64,000 nt of DNA from Vibrio sp. SNU_ST1 (GTDB lineage: Bacteria > Pseudomonadota > Gammaproteobacteria > Enterobacterales > Vibrionaceae): contig NZ_CP130748.1 of assembly GCF_030563405.1 (NCBI RefSeq), forward strand, positions 310,001 to 374,000, read 5' to 3'. Positions 46,138-56,313 of the stretch are shown here, in pieces. Below the pieces are notes generated by a model. The model searched no databases, was not told the DNA's origin, and saw only the letters and a list, made by a program, of their open reading frames with translations. A program made the position numbers and the translations under genes. The first letter of the stretch is position 1; each line of letters starts with the position of its first letter.

Positions 46138-46311
46138 GTTCTCGCCAAAAAATCACGGTAATTTGTTAGTTATATCACTGTAAAAATTTAATGGGGTAAT
46201 GTGTTATTTAAGGCGAGTTGTTTTGTCATTTCAAATGATTATCGCCATAATGCGAACTTGCTGTGTAGCACGGTTTTATTGACTTGCGCGAAGTCGCAAA
46301 GCTAGCGTTAA

Positions 46312-46335
46312 TTGATTGTAATCACTTTGTGATTA
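46312..46335. promoter_or_regulatory. FNR-like box and palindrome before mdh
   Basis: TTGATTGTAATCAC (46312-46325) fits the FNR consensus TTGAT-N4-ATCAA with one mismatch. It overlaps TAATCACTTTGTGATTA (46319-46335), a perfect 7-3-7 palindrome. Both are 100-120 bp before mdh; oxygen control of mdh is known in enterics. Confidence 0.5.
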
Positions 46336-46434
46336 ATATAGTTTTTTAGCGATAATTTAACTTTTTAACCATAATTTAGCTCAAGAACTACCCTACCAAG
46401 AATTTATAAGAGAAAGCTCTCAAGGAGAATAACA

Positions 46435-47370
46435 ATGAAAGTAGCTGTTATTGGTGCCGCTGGTGGCATCGGTCAAGCCCTAGCCCTACTACTAAAGAAC
46501 CGCCTGCCTGCTGGTTCAGATCTTGCACTTTACGACATCGCTCCGGTAACCCCGGGTGTTGCTGCCGATCTTAGCCATATCCCGACGCCTGTTTCGATCA
46601 AAGGTTACGCGGGGGAAGATCCAACTCCAGCACTTGAAGGTGCGGATGTTGTGCTTATTTCTGCGGGTGTTGCTCGTAAACCTGGTATGGATCGTGCGGA
46701 TCTTTTCAATGTGAACGCTGGCATTGTTAAGTCTCTAGCTGAGAAAATTGCCGTTACTTGTCCTACTGCTTGTGTTGGTATCATTACTAACCCAGTAAAC
46801 ACAACAGTACCAATCGCTGCTGAAGTACTTAAGAAAGCGGGCGTTTACGACAAGCGCCGTTTATTCGGTATTACTACTCTTGATGTCATTCGTTCTGAAA
46901 CGTTCGTTGCTGAGCTGAAAGATAAAGATCCAGGCGACATTCGTGTTCCTGTTATCGGTGGTCACTCAGGTGTAACGATCCTTCCTCTGCTTTCTCAAGT
47001 TGAAGGTGTTGAGTTTACTGACGAAGAAATCGCAGCGCTAACAACTCGCATTCAAAATGCGGGTACTGAAGTAGTAGAAGCTAAAGCGGGTGGCGGTAGT
47101 GCGACTCTATCTATGGGTCAAGCGGCTTGTCGTTTCGGTCTTGCTCTAGTGAAAGCACTTCAAGGTGAAGAGAACGTGATTGAGTGTGCCTACGTTGAAG
47201 GTGAAGGCGAGCACGCACCATTCTTCGCGCAACCAGTTAAACTTGGCAAAGAAGGCGCTGAAGCGATTCTTAGCTACGGTGAACTGAGTGACTTCGAACG
47301 CAATGCACTAGACAGCATGCTAGAAACGCTAAATGGCGATATTGAGATTGGTGTTGAATTCGCTAAATAA
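46435..47370 (+). CDS. mdh: Malate dehydrogenase
   Basis: 311 residues. NAD-dependent TCA-cycle enzyme: the Rossmann motif is [20 protein letters not shown], the catalytic region is [16 protein letters not shown] (His), and [18 protein letters not shown] is typical. Good ribosome site CAAGGAGAATAACA. Stand-alone unit with its terminator. Confidence 0.98.
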   Translation: MKVAVIGAAGGIGQALALLLKNRLPAGSDLALYDIAPVTPGVAADLSHIPTPVSIKGYAGEDPTPALEGADVVLISAGVARKPGMDRADLFNVNAGIVKSLAEKIAVTCPTACVGIITNPVNTTVPIAAEVLKKAGVYDKRRLFGITTLDVIRSETFVAELKDKDPGDIRVPVIGGHSGVTILPLLSQVEGVEFTDEEIAALTTRIQNAGTEVVEAKAGGGSATLSMGQAACRFGLALVKALQGEENVIECAYVEGEGEHAPFFAQPVKLGKEGAEAILSYGELSDFERNALDSMLETLNGDIEIGVEFAK

Positions 47371-47410
47371 GCGATAGATAACTGAACTCTGCTAAAACGA
47401 CAGTTAACGA

Positions 47411-47437
47411 AAGCCGATCATTGCGATCGGCTTTTTT
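47411..47437 (+). terminator. Terminator of mdh
   Basis: AAGCCGATC, loop ATTGC, GATCGGCTT followed by TTTT, 40 bp after the stop. Confidence 0.93.
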
Positions 47438-47497
47438 GATCCTTGTATTCAACCACTCGTAATCTTTTCTAACCTCGAAGAATTAGAGTATCGAATT

Positions 47498-47689
47498 ATG
47501 GCTAGAGTCCAAAAGGGAATGAATGTTAACTATCTAGGTCGCTTGGGCAAGATATTGGTTATCGATGAACAAGAGCAGTTCGCGTTGTTTGAGTCTTACA
47601 ATAGTCATAAGCAATATGCGGTTCCGTTGGAAGAACTTGAAGAGATCGAAGCGCAACTACCTTTATCATTCGAATCGAGTCGATATTGA
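47498..47689 (+). CDS. Small conserved-looking protein, function unknown
   Basis: 63 residues, ATG start. I do not recognise it. Hydrophilic with a beta-rich N-terminal half (NVNYLGRLGKILVIDEQEQFALFES) and an acidic C-terminal helix (PLEELEEIEAQLPLSF). No membrane segment or cysteine. It sits alone between the mdh terminator and a second terminator at 47718, so it has the look of a real small transcription unit. The ribosome site is weak (TTAGAG). Confidence 0.6.
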   Translation: MARVQKGMNVNYLGRLGKILVIDEQEQFALFESYNSHKQYAVPLEELEEIEAQLPLSFESSRY

Positions 47690-47717
47690 GACCCAGAGTA
47701 TTATCTAGCAGGATCAA

Positions 47718-47743
47718 AAAAAGAGCCAACAGGCTCTTTTTTA
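47718..47743. terminator. Bidirectional terminator, small gene and ispB
   Basis: AAAAGAGCC, loop AACA, GGCTCTTTTTT with A and T tracts on the two sides. Confidence 0.9.
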
Positions 47744-47748
47744 TTATA

Positions 47749-47786
47749 TAGCTGTCTATTTACTACTTAGCTTCTATTTACTTGCT
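47749..47786. repeat. 19-bp tandem duplication at the 3' end of ispB
   Basis: TAGCTGTCTATTTACTACT (47749-47767) and TAGCTTCTATTTACTTGCT (47768-47786). They align with one base shift at two points. The second unit includes the ispB stop codon (47778-47780). Confidence 0.7.
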
Positions 47787-48749
47787 ACGTTTTACTGCAA
47801 GATGAGCTAGCGTAGTTAAAGCCTGCTTGTATTCTGACTCAGGAAGAATAGAAAGCTCAGCAATGGCTTTATCAGCTTCTTCATAGGCTTTATTGGTCGT
47901 GTACTCTAACGAGCCTGTCTCTTTCATGACAGACATAATGTCGTCGAGACGTTCCATACCATTGGCTTTTTCAATCGCTTCACGAATCATGCTCGCTTGG
48001 TCTGGCGAGCCATTGCGCATTGCGTAAAGCAACGGTAACGTTGGTTTGCCTTCTGCTAGGTCATCACCCACATTTTTACCCATCTCTTTACCATCAGCGG
48101 TGTAGTCCATCACATCATCAATGAGTTGGAATGCCGTGCCTAAGTATTTACCGTAGTTTTGCATCGCCGTTTCGATTTCAGGTGAAGACTCTGTAAGAAT
48201 CGCGCCGATTTGGGTTGCGGCTTCAAACAAACGAGCGGTCTTTGAATAGATCACCTGCATGTAGCTTTCTTCTGTGGTGTCTGGGTTATTACAGTTCATC
48301 AATTGTTGAACTTCACCCTCGGCAATCACGTTTACTGATTCGCTCATTAGCTCAAGGATCCTTAAAGATCCAAGCGTAGTCATCATCTGGAATGAGCGGG
48401 TGTAAATAAAATCACCAACCAAAACGCTAGCTGCATTACCAAAAGCAGCATTGGCTGTCGCTTTACCGCGTCGCATGTCTGATTCGTCGACAACATCGTC
48501 ATGAAGCAGTGTTGCAGTGTGGATAAACTCAATAAAGGCGGCTGAGGTGATGTGAGCTTCACCTTGGTAACCAAGTGCACGAGCTGATAAAAGAGCAAGC
48601 AAAGGGCGTAAGCGTTTGCCACCACCGCTAACGATATAAAAACCAAGCTGGTTGATTAAACTTACGTCAGAATTAAGTTGGGCTTGAATTGTTTCATTCA
48701 CTTTTGCCATATCATTGGCAGTAAGCGTTTGGATAGCTTTAAAATCCAT
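47778..48749 (-). CDS. ispB: Octaprenyl diphosphate synthase
   Basis: 323 residues. Makes the side chain of ubiquinone and menaquinone from IPP and farnesyl-PP. Both aspartate-rich motifs are visible: LLHDDVVDESD (about 80-90) and QLIDDVMDYTAD. GGGKRLRPLLALLSA near the N-terminus is the trans-prenyltransferase signature. Divergent from rplU, as in E. coli. Confidence 0.97.
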   Translation of the reverse strand: MDFKAIQTLTANDMAKVNETIQAQLNSDVSLINQLGFYIVSGGGKRLRPLLALLSARALGYQGEAHITSAAFIEFIHTATLLHDDVVDESDMRRGKATANAAFGNAASVLVGDFIYTRSFQMMTTLGSLRILELMSESVNVIAEGEVQQLMNCNNPDTTEESYMQVIYSKTARLFEAATQIGAILTESSPEIETAMQNYGKYLGTAFQLIDDVMDYTADGKEMGKNVGDDLAEGKPTLPLLYAMRNGSPDQASMIREAIEKANGMERLDDIMSVMKETGSLEYTTNKAYEEADKAIAELSILPESEYKQALTTLAHLAVKRSK

Positions 48750-48906
48750 TGTTCATCCGGCTGAAGTTAGACCCTGTAAGGCTTATACGTTGTATTTAAT
48801 TGTTGAATAATACACTAAAAAACGTTGATTAATACATCACTTAAAGGCATCATTGCCGCACTTTTCTTTGGCGAACATGTTTTCGCCAATATTTTAAAAA
48901 TATGGC

Positions 48907-48935
48907 TTGTCATAGCGGCATGATTCCCGTAGAAT
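48907..48935 (+). promoter_or_regulatory. Sigma-70 promoter of rplU-rpmA
   Basis: TTGTCA (48907-48912), 17-bp spacer, TAGAAT (48930-48935). Leaves a leader of about 75 nt before rplU. Confidence 0.75.
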
Positions 48936-48958
48936 CTGCGCCCTATTGATTAGTTTAG

Positions 48959-48999
48959 CGCACACCCGAGTTGTAGAATTAACAACCATAGGCTGTGCG
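48959..48999 (+). other. Structured rplU leader (possible L21 autoregulation)
   Basis: Outer stem CGCACA/TGTGCG encloses an inner stem GTTGT/ACAAC, so the leader folds into a nested hairpin ending 18 nt before ATG. Ribosomal-protein leaders often bind their own product; here this is inference. Confidence 0.5.
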
Positions 49000-49017
49000 G
49001 AAAAAGCGGAGTAAAAT

Positions 49018-49329
49018 ATGTACGCTGTTTTCCAATCTGGTGGCAAACAACACCGAGTAAGCGAAGGTCAAACACTTCGTTTAGAGAAATTAGACGTTGA
49101 AACTGGTGCAACTGTAGAATTTGATAAAGTTCTTCTTGTTGCTAACGGCGAAGAAATCGCTGTTGGTGCACCTCTTGTTGAAGGTGGCAAGGTTACTGCA
49201 GAAGTAGTACAACACGGTCGTGGCGATAAAGTAAAAATCGTTAAGTTCCGTCGTCGTAAGCACTCGCGTAAGCAAGCTGGTCACCGTCAGTGGTTCACAG
49301 AAGTGAAAATCACTGGCATTAACGCTTAA
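49018..49329 (+). CDS. rplU: 50S ribosomal protein L21
   Basis: 103 residues, full length. Begins [20 protein letters not shown] and ends in the basic conserved motif [19 protein letters not shown]. Operon with rpmA, 19 bp downstream. Strong promoter and structured leader upstream. Confidence 0.98.
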   Translation: MYAVFQSGGKQHRVSEGQTLRLEKLDVETGATVEFDKVLLVANGEEIAVGAPLVEGGKVTAEVVQHGRGDKVKIVKFRRRKHSRKQAGHRQWFTEVKITGINA

Positions 49330-49348
49330 GTATTAGGAGAGTTTAACA

Positions 49349-49606
49349 ATGGCACATAAAAAAGCTGGCGGTTCTACTAATAACGGCCGCGATTCAGAAA
49401 GCAAACGTCTTGGTGTTAAGCGTTTTGGTGGTGAATCTGTTCTTGCAGGTAACATCATCGTTCGTCAACGTGGTACTAAGTTCCACGCTGGCACAAACGT
49501 TGGCATCGGTAAAGACCATACTCTTTTCGCTCTTACTGAAGGTAAAGTGAAATTTGCAGTAAAAGGTCCTAAAAACCGTAAGTTTGTAAGCATCGAAGCT
49601 GAGTAA
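49349..49606 (+). CDS. rpmA: 50S ribosomal protein L27
   Basis: 85 residues. The N-terminus [20 protein letters not shown] reaches into the peptidyl-transferase centre; no cleavable leader as in Firmicutes is present. Preceded by TAGGAGAG. Confidence 0.98.
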   Translation: MAHKKAGGSTNNGRDSESKRLGVKRFGGESVLAGNIIVRQRGTKFHAGTNVGIGKDHTLFALTEGKVKFAVKGPKNRKFVSIEAE

Positions 49607-49654
49607 TTTAATCTTTTATTAGATTATTTATACTAGCTTTCAAGCTGAATTCAA

Positions 49655-49683
49655 AAGCCCTGCCGATTCGGCAGGGTTTTTTA
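49655..49683 (+). terminator. Terminator of rplU-rpmA
   Basis: CCCTGCCG, loop ATT, CGGCAGGG followed by TTTTTTATTT, about 50 bp after rpmA. Confidence 0.95.
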
Positions 49684-49715
49684 TTTATAGCGAGAATAAA
49701 AAAGTAGACGCTCTG

Positions 49716-49789
49716 GCTTTGGTTTTGAGAAGCAGTTTGGTTTTTGAGGAACAATTTAGTTTCAAGAAGCCGTTTGTTTTTTAGAAACA
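49716..49789. repeat. Four degenerate 18-19 bp tandem repeats between rpmA and obgE
   Basis: Units start at 49716, 49735, 49754 and 49772; each is close to GTTTGGTTTTGAGAAGCA with TTT and GAAxCA constant. The gap 49607-49928 is otherwise explained by the rpmA terminator and the obgE promoter. Confidence 0.75.
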
Positions 49790-49828
49790 GAAAGCAAAGA
49801 ACCTCTCCTTATTTGTTCCTTGGTTGCA

Positions 49829-49868
49829 GATCGATCTAGATCTTAGGTGATCGATCTAAACACGGATC
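49829..49868. promoter_or_regulatory. Cluster of six GATC (Dam) sites at the obgE promoter
   Basis: GATC starts at 49829, 49833, 49839, 49849, 49853 and 49865: six in 40 bp, with several about 10 bp (one helical turn) apart. GATCGATCTA occurs twice as a direct repeat 20 bp apart. This overlaps the expected -35 zone of the obgE promoter. Confidence 0.7.
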
Positions 49869-49877
49869 TGCTAGAAT
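49869..49877 (+). promoter_or_regulatory. Candidate extended -10 promoter of obgE
   Basis: TGCTAGAAT: TGN directly followed by TAGAAT at 49872-49877, 52 bp before ATG, adjacent to the GATC cluster. The -35 position (GATCGA) is poor, which fits an extended -10. Confidence 0.55.
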
Positions 49878-49925
49878 TTATATCACTCCATGATGAGTGG
49901 TAACGCAACGTAAGTGCGGAGTTAA

Positions 49926-51101
<1,176 letters not shown>

Positions 51102-51162
51102 TCCTCAGAGTTTTTTATAATTACTTTGGTCGCTTCTTCTAAAGCACACAGATAGTTTTACT

Positions 51163-51190
51163 AAACCGCAATGAAAATTGCGGTTTTTTT
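51163..51190 (+). terminator. Terminator of obgE
   Basis: AAACCGCAAT, loop GAAA, ATTGCGGTTTTTTT, 60 bp after the stop. Confidence 0.94.
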
Positions 51191-51268
51191 GTATCTAAAT
51201 CATTATGTCTTGTCGAATTTTAATGCAGAATTTATTTCTAGATACTTTACGCCTATGGGAAGGAAATC

Positions 51269-52036
51269 ATGGCATCAGAACAAAGAGCGATCTCAAGGTT
51301 AGTCGCTCAGTCAGGACAAATGTTATTGGCACACGGCGCCGAGAGCACACTGGTCGGTGATATTATGCGCCGTATCGGTATTGCTTGTGGAGTGAATGAG
51401 GTTGAAGTTGCACTGTCAGCCAATGCGTTGGTCGTGACAACAGTAATGGATGATCATTGTATAACGACTACTCGAAGCTGTGCTGATCGTGGCATTAATA
51501 TGCAGGTTATCACCGACATTCAACGCATTTGCATCATGATGGAGAAGGGAATTCTCGATTATGATTTGGCTTATAAGAAGATCCAAGGGATCACTCCTGA
51601 ACGCTACAACCGTTGGTTAGTTGTCGTAATGATAGGGCTATCGTGTGCTTCTTTTAGCCGCCTTGCTGGTGGAGATTGGCAGGTCTTTATGATGACGTTT
51701 ATAGCTTCGGCTTGCGGTATGATTGTGAGACAAGAGATCGGTCATCGTCATTTCAATCCGTTATTAAATTTCGCTATTACCGCTTTTGTCACCACCACCA
51801 TCTCAGCTCAGGCGGTGCTCTACAACATTGGTGGTCAACCCACTATCGTGATGGCTTCGTCAGTATTGATGCTAGTGCCCGGTTTTCCTTTAATTAATTC
51901 TGTTGCGGATATGCTTAAAGGCCATATAAATATGGGGCTCGCACGCTTCACCATGGCTAGTTTATTAACGTTGGCAACAAGCTTAGGCATTGTTGCTGCG
52001 ATGAGCCTTTCGGATGTGTGGGGATGGGCAAGCTAA
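51269..52036 (+). CDS. yjjP: ThrE-family exporter subunit YjjP-like
   Basis: 255 residues. Soluble N-terminal part (SGQMLLAHGAESTLVGDIMRRIG, the ThrE signature) then about five membrane helices from 115. In E. coli YjjP and YjjB are two halves of a dicarboxylate (succinate) exporter; in other bacteria they are one fused ThrE protein. The stop overlaps the next gene's start (TAATG). Confidence 0.9.
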   Translation: MASEQRAISRLVAQSGQMLLAHGAESTLVGDIMRRIGIACGVNEVEVALSANALVVTTVMDDHCITTTRSCADRGINMQVITDIQRICIMMEKGILDYDLAYKKIQGITPERYNRWLVVVMIGLSCASFSRLAGGDWQVFMMTFIASACGMIVRQEIGHRHFNPLLNFAITAFVTTTISAQAVLYNIGGQPTIVMASSVLMLVPGFPLINSVADMLKGHINMGLARFTMASLLTLATSLGIVAAMSLSDVWGWAS

Positions 52037-52509
52037 TGACTATCTTTGAATTATTAATCGGTCTTTTGAACGATATGTTTTTTGCTGCCATACCTGCCGT
52101 CGGCTTTGCATTGGTTTTTAACGTACCACAACGTGCGTTGATCTATTGTGCGCTTGGAGGCTCCATTGGTCACGGTAGCCGTTACTTAATGATGCATTTC
52201 GGCATTCCCATAGAATGGGCGACGTTCTTCGCGGCTACCATTGTCGGGATGATCGGGGTTCATTGGTCACATAAACTGTTGGCGCACCCCAAGGTATTTA
52301 CCGTCGCCGCTTTGATTCCGATGGTTCCAGGAGTCTTCGCGTTCAAAGCGATGATCGCTATGGTAGAAATCAACCGGGCAGGGTATAACCCAGAGTTGCT
52401 CGCCATGTTGATGGAGAACTTCTTAAAGTCGATGTTCATTATCGCGGGGCTAGCGATTGGCTTGGCGGTGCCGGGGCTGTTATTCTATCGTCGTAGACCC
52501 ATCGTCTAA
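52036..52509 (+). CDS. yjjB: ThrE-family exporter subunit YjjB-like
   Basis: 157 residues from the ATG overlapping the yjjP stop; an in-frame upstream ATG (52024) is less likely. About five membrane helices (MFFAAIPAVGFALVF, ALGGSIGHGSRYLMMH, VAALIPMVPGVFAFKAMIAM). Partner of YjjP. Ends before folA by 40 bp. Confidence 0.9.
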   Translation: MTIFELLIGLLNDMFFAAIPAVGFALVFNVPQRALIYCALGGSIGHGSRYLMMHFGIPIEWATFFAATIVGMIGVHWSHKLLAHPKVFTVAALIPMVPGVFAFKAMIAMVEINRAGYNPELLAMLMENFLKSMFIIAGLAIGLAVPGLLFYRRRPIV

Positions 52510-52549
52510 CTTCAATTTCATTTTCAGGTAAGGACAGGACTTTCTATTT

Positions 52550-53029
52550 ATGATCATCAGTATGATAGCTGCAATGGCAAACAGCCGTGTAATTGGTAAA
52601 GATAATCAGATGCCATGGCATTTACCTGCAGATTTCGCATGGTTTAAACGCTCAACGATGGGGAAACCGGTAGTGATGGGGCGTAAGACCTATGATTCAA
52701 TTGGACGCCCTCTACCAGGTCGATTGAATGTCGTAATTAGCCGCGATGAGAGCTTAGAGATTGAAGGAGTGACTACTGTTACTTCAATTGATCAAGCATT
52801 AGAGCTAGTAAGCGATGTTGATGAAGTGATGATCATCGGTGGCGGTTCGATTTATGAAAGCTGTCTGCCTAAAGCTAACAAGCTCTATCTGACTTATATC
52901 GACCTCGAAGTTGATGGCGATACACAGTTCCCTAGTTGGGGAGAAGGTTGGAAGCTGAGCTTTAGTGAAACTTATCAAGCCGATGAGAAGAATAAACACA
53001 ACATGGAGTTTGTGATTCTCGAGCGTTAA
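52550..53029 (+). CDS. folA: Dihydrofolate reductase
   Basis: 159 residues, chromosomal type. MIISMIAAMANSRVIGKDNQMPWHLPAD (in parts) is the family N-terminus with the active-site Asp in LPADFAWFK, then GRKTYDSIGRPLPGR, and MIIGGGSIYE. Makes tetrahydrofolate. Convergent with apaH; the hairpin and heptamer array follow its stop. Confidence 0.98.
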   Translation: MIISMIAAMANSRVIGKDNQMPWHLPADFAWFKRSTMGKPVVMGRKTYDSIGRPLPGRLNVVISRDESLEIEGVTTVTSIDQALELVSDVDEVMIIGGGSIYESCLPKANKLYLTYIDLEVDGDTQFPSWGEGWKLSFSETYQADEKNKHNMEFVILER

Positions 53030-53063
53030 CTGTGGTTATCAATAGCTAGTCTCTGAAAAATAC

Positions 53064-53088
53064 TTGCGTTACTCCAACAGTAACGCAA
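53064..53088. terminator. Perfect 10-bp hairpin between folA and apaH
   Basis: TTGCGTTACT, loop CCAAC, AGTAACGCAA. On the minus strand it is followed by GTATTTTTC, a T tract, so it best terminates the apaH transcript. On the plus strand the T tract is replaced by the heptamer array. Confidence 0.75.
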
Positions 53089-53091
53089 ACT

Positions 53092-53210
<119 letters not shown>

Positions 53211-53214
53211 TTTT

Positions 53215-54018
53215 TTATAACGCATCTTGAGTGAAAAACTTTTTATCTTCCCAGCGAAGTATCGTCAATTCTCCTCCCCACACACACCCTGTATCTAAGC
53301 CAATCACATCTTTTCCTGAATAGCCTTCTAAGGCTGCCCAGTGTCCAAACAACACGGTTTTTTCGAGTGTAATGCGCTGTGAAAGGTCAAACCAGGGCAC
53401 CAATGGCTCAGTGGTAATTTCGTTAGGTGGTAGTTTACAGGCCATATCGAGTCGACCATCAGTAAAACAGAATCTCATTCTAGTAAGGCTGTTGATCGCA
53501 TAGCGATAGCGCTCAATTCCTTTTAAATCCTTATGCCATAAATCAGGAGTATTGCTGTACATGTTCTCGATAAGCCACTGCCAACGGTCCGATTTCAATA
53601 ATGACGTTATCTCTCGATTCTCTGTACGTGCTTGTTCCAAGCTCCATTGAGGTGAGATGCCCGCATGTGTCATGACAAACTCAGGGTGTTCTTGCATCAA
53701 GGGTTGTTGTCTTAACCATTCCAGCAATTGGTCACGGTCTTCAGCATCAAGAATTGGTTGAGTCTTGTCTTTTGGTTTGGCTGAAAAGAGGTCTAAGGAT
53801 ACAGCAAGTAGATGTAAATCATGGTTACCCAATACCACCTTCGCTGAACTGCCAAGGTTACGAACAAAACGTAACGTCTCTAAGGATTTAGGGCCTCGAG
53901 CAACTAAGTCTCCGGCGACCCATAAAGTATCTTGTTGTTTATCAAAGTTGATGGTTTCAAGCAGTAACTGAAGTTCGTCGAAGCACCCTTGGATGTCTCC
54001 GACAATATAATTCGACAC
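53215..54018 (-). CDS. apaH: Diadenosine tetraphosphatase ApaH
   Basis: 267 residues from GTG at 54016-54018 (CAGGAAA upstream; the longer start at 54108 overlaps apaG). A metallophosphatase: [41 protein letters not shown] and, later, [10 protein letters not shown] are the metal and phosphate motifs. Symmetrically cleaves Ap4A to two ADP and also removes mRNA caps of that type. Last gene of the lptD cluster. Confidence 0.95.
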   Translation of the reverse strand: MSNYIVGDIQGCFDELQLLLETINFDKQQDTLWVAGDLVARGPKSLETLRFVRNLGSSAKVVLGNHDLHLLAVSLDLFSAKPKDKTQPILDAEDRDQLLEWLRQQPLMQEHPEFVMTHAGISPQWSLEQARTENREITSLLKSDRWQWLIENMYSNTPDLWHKDLKGIERYRYAINSLTRMRFCFTDGRLDMACKLPPNEITTEPLVPWFDLSQRITLEKTVLFGHWAALEGYSGKDVIGLDTGCVWGGELTILRWEDKKFFTQDAL

Positions 54019-54049
54019 AGTATTTTCCTGTAAGTGGTAGAGATGTGTA

Positions 54050-54430
54050 CTAGTTAAGGATATTAGGGATAGCGAGTCTGAATGGGTCGACTTCGGTAAT
54101 AAAATCAATGCCCTTGTTATCGGTCATCACATAGTGACCTTGCATAACACCCACAGGGGTTTCGATGACCGTACCACTGGTATATGTGTATTCGTCATTG
54201 GCTTCAATCACAGGCTGCTGTCCAACCACGCCATCACCTTCTATGGTGAGTTGTTTACCGTTAGAGTCGGTAATCAGCCAGCGGCGAGACATAAGTTGTA
54301 CCGTTGTTTTACTTAGATTTTTGATGGTAATGATGTAAGCGAAAACGTAGCGATTTTTTGATGGCTCAGATTGTTCTTCAATATATTTAGAATGAACTTG
54401 GCATTTGATACAAGGCGTAGATATATCCAT
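54050..54430 (-). CDS. apaG: ApaG family protein
   Basis: 126 residues, the common length, one FN3-like beta domain: [36 protein letters not shown] and GVMQGHYVM are family blocks. Function not known biochemically; found with apaH in most proteobacteria. It starts after the hairpin at 54473 and is followed by apaH with a 31-bp gap. Confidence 0.95.
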   Translation of the reverse strand: MDISTPCIKCQVHSKYIEEQSEPSKNRYVFAYIITIKNLSKTTVQLMSRRWLITDSNGKQLTIEGDGVVGQQPVIEANDEYTYTSGTVIETPVGVMQGHYVMTDNKGIDFITEVDPFRLAIPNILN

Positions 54431-54472
54431 ATTCGCACCTTTTGTTGTTGGTATGCTTTAAGTATTACATAA

Positions 54473-54503
54473 AAAATAGGCTCCTCACCGAAGTGTAGGA
54501 GCC
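54473..54503 (-). terminator. UUCG-loop terminator between rsmA and apaG
   Basis: On the minus strand GGCTCCT, then CAC-TTCG-GTG, then AGGAGCC, followed by TATTTTTTATG. One bulged base. C(UUCG)G is an extra-stable loop. It would reduce readthrough from rsmA into apaGH. Confidence 0.85.
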
Positions 54504-54511
54504 TTTTACGA

Positions 54512-55327
54512 TTATTTGTCAGCGTTGTGACTGTCGTGCAACCAGTTCGCCATATCGACAAACTGTTCAAGCGTCAGGTTCTCAGGGCGCATGCCAGGGT
54601 TTACACCTAGCTCTTCAAGCACTTCCTTATCGATTAGGCTCTTGTAGCAGTTACGTACTGTTTTACGGCGCTGGTTAAAGCCTTCGCGACATACGCGATC
54701 CAGCCACTTAAGATCTTTTGCCGGGTAAGGCAGTACTTCATAAGGCTGAAGACGAACGACTGCAGAGTCTACTTTCGGTGGCGGAACAAATGCCGTTGGT
54801 GGCACTTCTAGCACAGGTGTTACTTTACAGTAGTATTGAGCCATAACCGTTAAACGACCGTAAGCTTTAGTACCAGGACCTGCCGCTAAGCGGTTAACGA
54901 CTTCTTTTTGAAGCATAAAGTGCATGTCTTGCACGTCTTTATGGAACTCAAAAAGGTGGAACATCAATGGTGTAGAGATGTTGTATGGCAAGTTACCGAA
55001 GATGCGTAGCTTGTTGTTTGGCTTAACAAGTTGCTCGAAATCGAACTTCATTGCATCGCCTTCATAGATCGTTAGCTTTTCAGCCAGATCAGGGTGATTA
55101 CGCAGACGTTCAGCAAGATCTCTATCCAGCTCAATCACTGTGAACTTGTCGACAAGCTTGCCAACCGGCTCAGTAATTGCGCCAAGACCAGGACCGATCT
55201 CTACTAAGTTCTGGCCTGGTAGTGGGTTAATACTCGATACGATTCCATCAATAATGTATGGATCGTTAAGGAAGTTTTGACCAAAACGTTTACGCGCTTT
55301 GTGCCCTAAGTGGACATCATTTCTCAT
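54512..55327 (-). CDS. rsmA: 16S rRNA dimethyladenosine transferase RsmA (KsgA)
   Basis: 271 residues. Uses SAM to dimethylate A1518/A1519 of 16S r[25 protein letters not shown] (SAM motif I) and [10 protein letters not shown] (catalytic NLPY) are all present. Overlaps pdxA by 4 bp (ATGA). Confidence 0.97.
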   Translation of the reverse strand: MRNDVHLGHKARKRFGQNFLNDPYIIDGIVSSINPLPGQNLVEIGPGLGAITEPVGKLVDKFTVIELDRDLAERLRNHPDLAEKLTIYEGDAMKFDFEQLVKPNNKLRIFGNLPYNISTPLMFHLFEFHKDVQDMHFMLQKEVVNRLAAGPGTKAYGRLTVMAQYYCKVTPVLEVPPTAFVPPPKVDSAVVRLQPYEVLPYPAKDLKWLDRVCREGFNQRRKTVRNCYKSLIDKEVLEELGVNPGMRPENLTLEQFVDMANWLHDSHNADK

Positions 55328-56313
55328 TGCTTTTTCTCTACTAATTCAATGGCGTGCGTGAGCGCTGTTCTAAAGCTCCCTGTATCGGCTTGGCCTTTCC
55401 CTGCCAAGTCTAAGGCGGTACCGTGATCGACGGATGTGCGGATAAACGGTAAGCCAAGCGTGATGTTCACTGAGCGACCAAACCCTTTGTATTTCAATAC
55501 CGGGAGTACTTGGTCGTGATACATACCTAAAACAGCATCTGCATCTTGCAAATATTTTTCATTAAAGATGGTGTCTGCTGGCAATGGGCCAACTAAATTG
55601 ATGCCATCTTTTTGGCGAATTTTTTCTAGCGTAGGGGTGATGGTTTCTATCTCTTCACGCCCCAAGCAACCATCTTCACCAGCATGTGGATTCAAGCCAC
55701 ACACGTAGATAGTTGGTTTCTCAATAGCAAACTTTTCAACCAAGTCTTTATGCAGAATCGCAATAGTTTGCTCTAATCTGTCTTCGGTCACTGCTTGAGA
55801 TACATAAGCTAGCGGGATGTGCGTTGTTACTAGCGCAACACGCAGCCCTTCTGTTGCCAACATCATCACCACGAGCGGTGTGTTGGACTTCTCTGCAAAA
55901 AACTCGGTATGGCCGCTAAAAGCAACGCCAGCTCGGTTAATTACACCCTTATGAACAGGGCCGGTGACAATAGCATCAAATTCATCATTCATACAGCCAA
56001 TTGCTGCGGTTTCTAGTGTATTTAATACGTAGTGGCCGTTCGCTTCATTAAGTTGACCCGCAACGGCAACTTCAGATAGTGGAACATGTTTCACAACCAA
56101 TGTTCCAGAGCGTTGAGGTTGCTTAGGCGCGGTTGAATCGTAATCCAACAGCTCAACCTCAATCCCTAATATTTCAGCTCGCTCTGCTAATAGGCTTTTG
56201 TCTGCACAAACGACGAGCTGATGTGGCCAGCTTTCTTGGGATAATGCGAGAGTTAAATCTGGCCCAATTCCCGCCGGTTCACCTGCTGTAATGACAATGC
56301 GTTTAGTTGTCAT
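55324..56313 (-). CDS. pdxA: 4-hydroxythreonine-4-phosphate dehydrogenase PdxA
   Basis: 329 residues from ATG at 56311-56313 (GAGGA 8 bp upstream); earlier in-frame starts to 56340 lie inside surA. Pyridoxal phosphate synthesis step. [35 protein letters not shown], and the metal and PLP-precursor region [17 protein letters not shown] are family features. Overlaps surA by 11 bp. Confidence 0.96.
   Translation of the reverse strand: MTTKRIVITAGEPAGIGPDLTLALSQESWPHQLVVCADKSLLAERAEILGIEVELLDYDSTAPKQPQRSGTLVVKHVPLSEVAVAGQLNEANGHYVLNTLETAAIGCMNDEFDAIVTGPVHKGVINRAGVAFSGHTEFFAEKSNTPLVVMMLATEGLRVALVTTHIPLAYVSQAVTEDRLEQTIAILHKDLVEKFAIEKPTIYVCGLNPHAGEDGCLGREEIETITPTLEKIRQKDGINLVGPLPADTIFNEKYLQDADAVLGMYHDQVLPVLKYKGFGRSVNITLGLPFIRTSVDHGTALDLAGKGQADTGSFRTALTHAIELVEKKQ

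Noticed and set aside
53215..54108. Longer ApaH of 297 residues
   Set aside because: Its extension overlaps apaG and lacks similarity; GTG at 54018 has a good ribosome site and gives the normal length.
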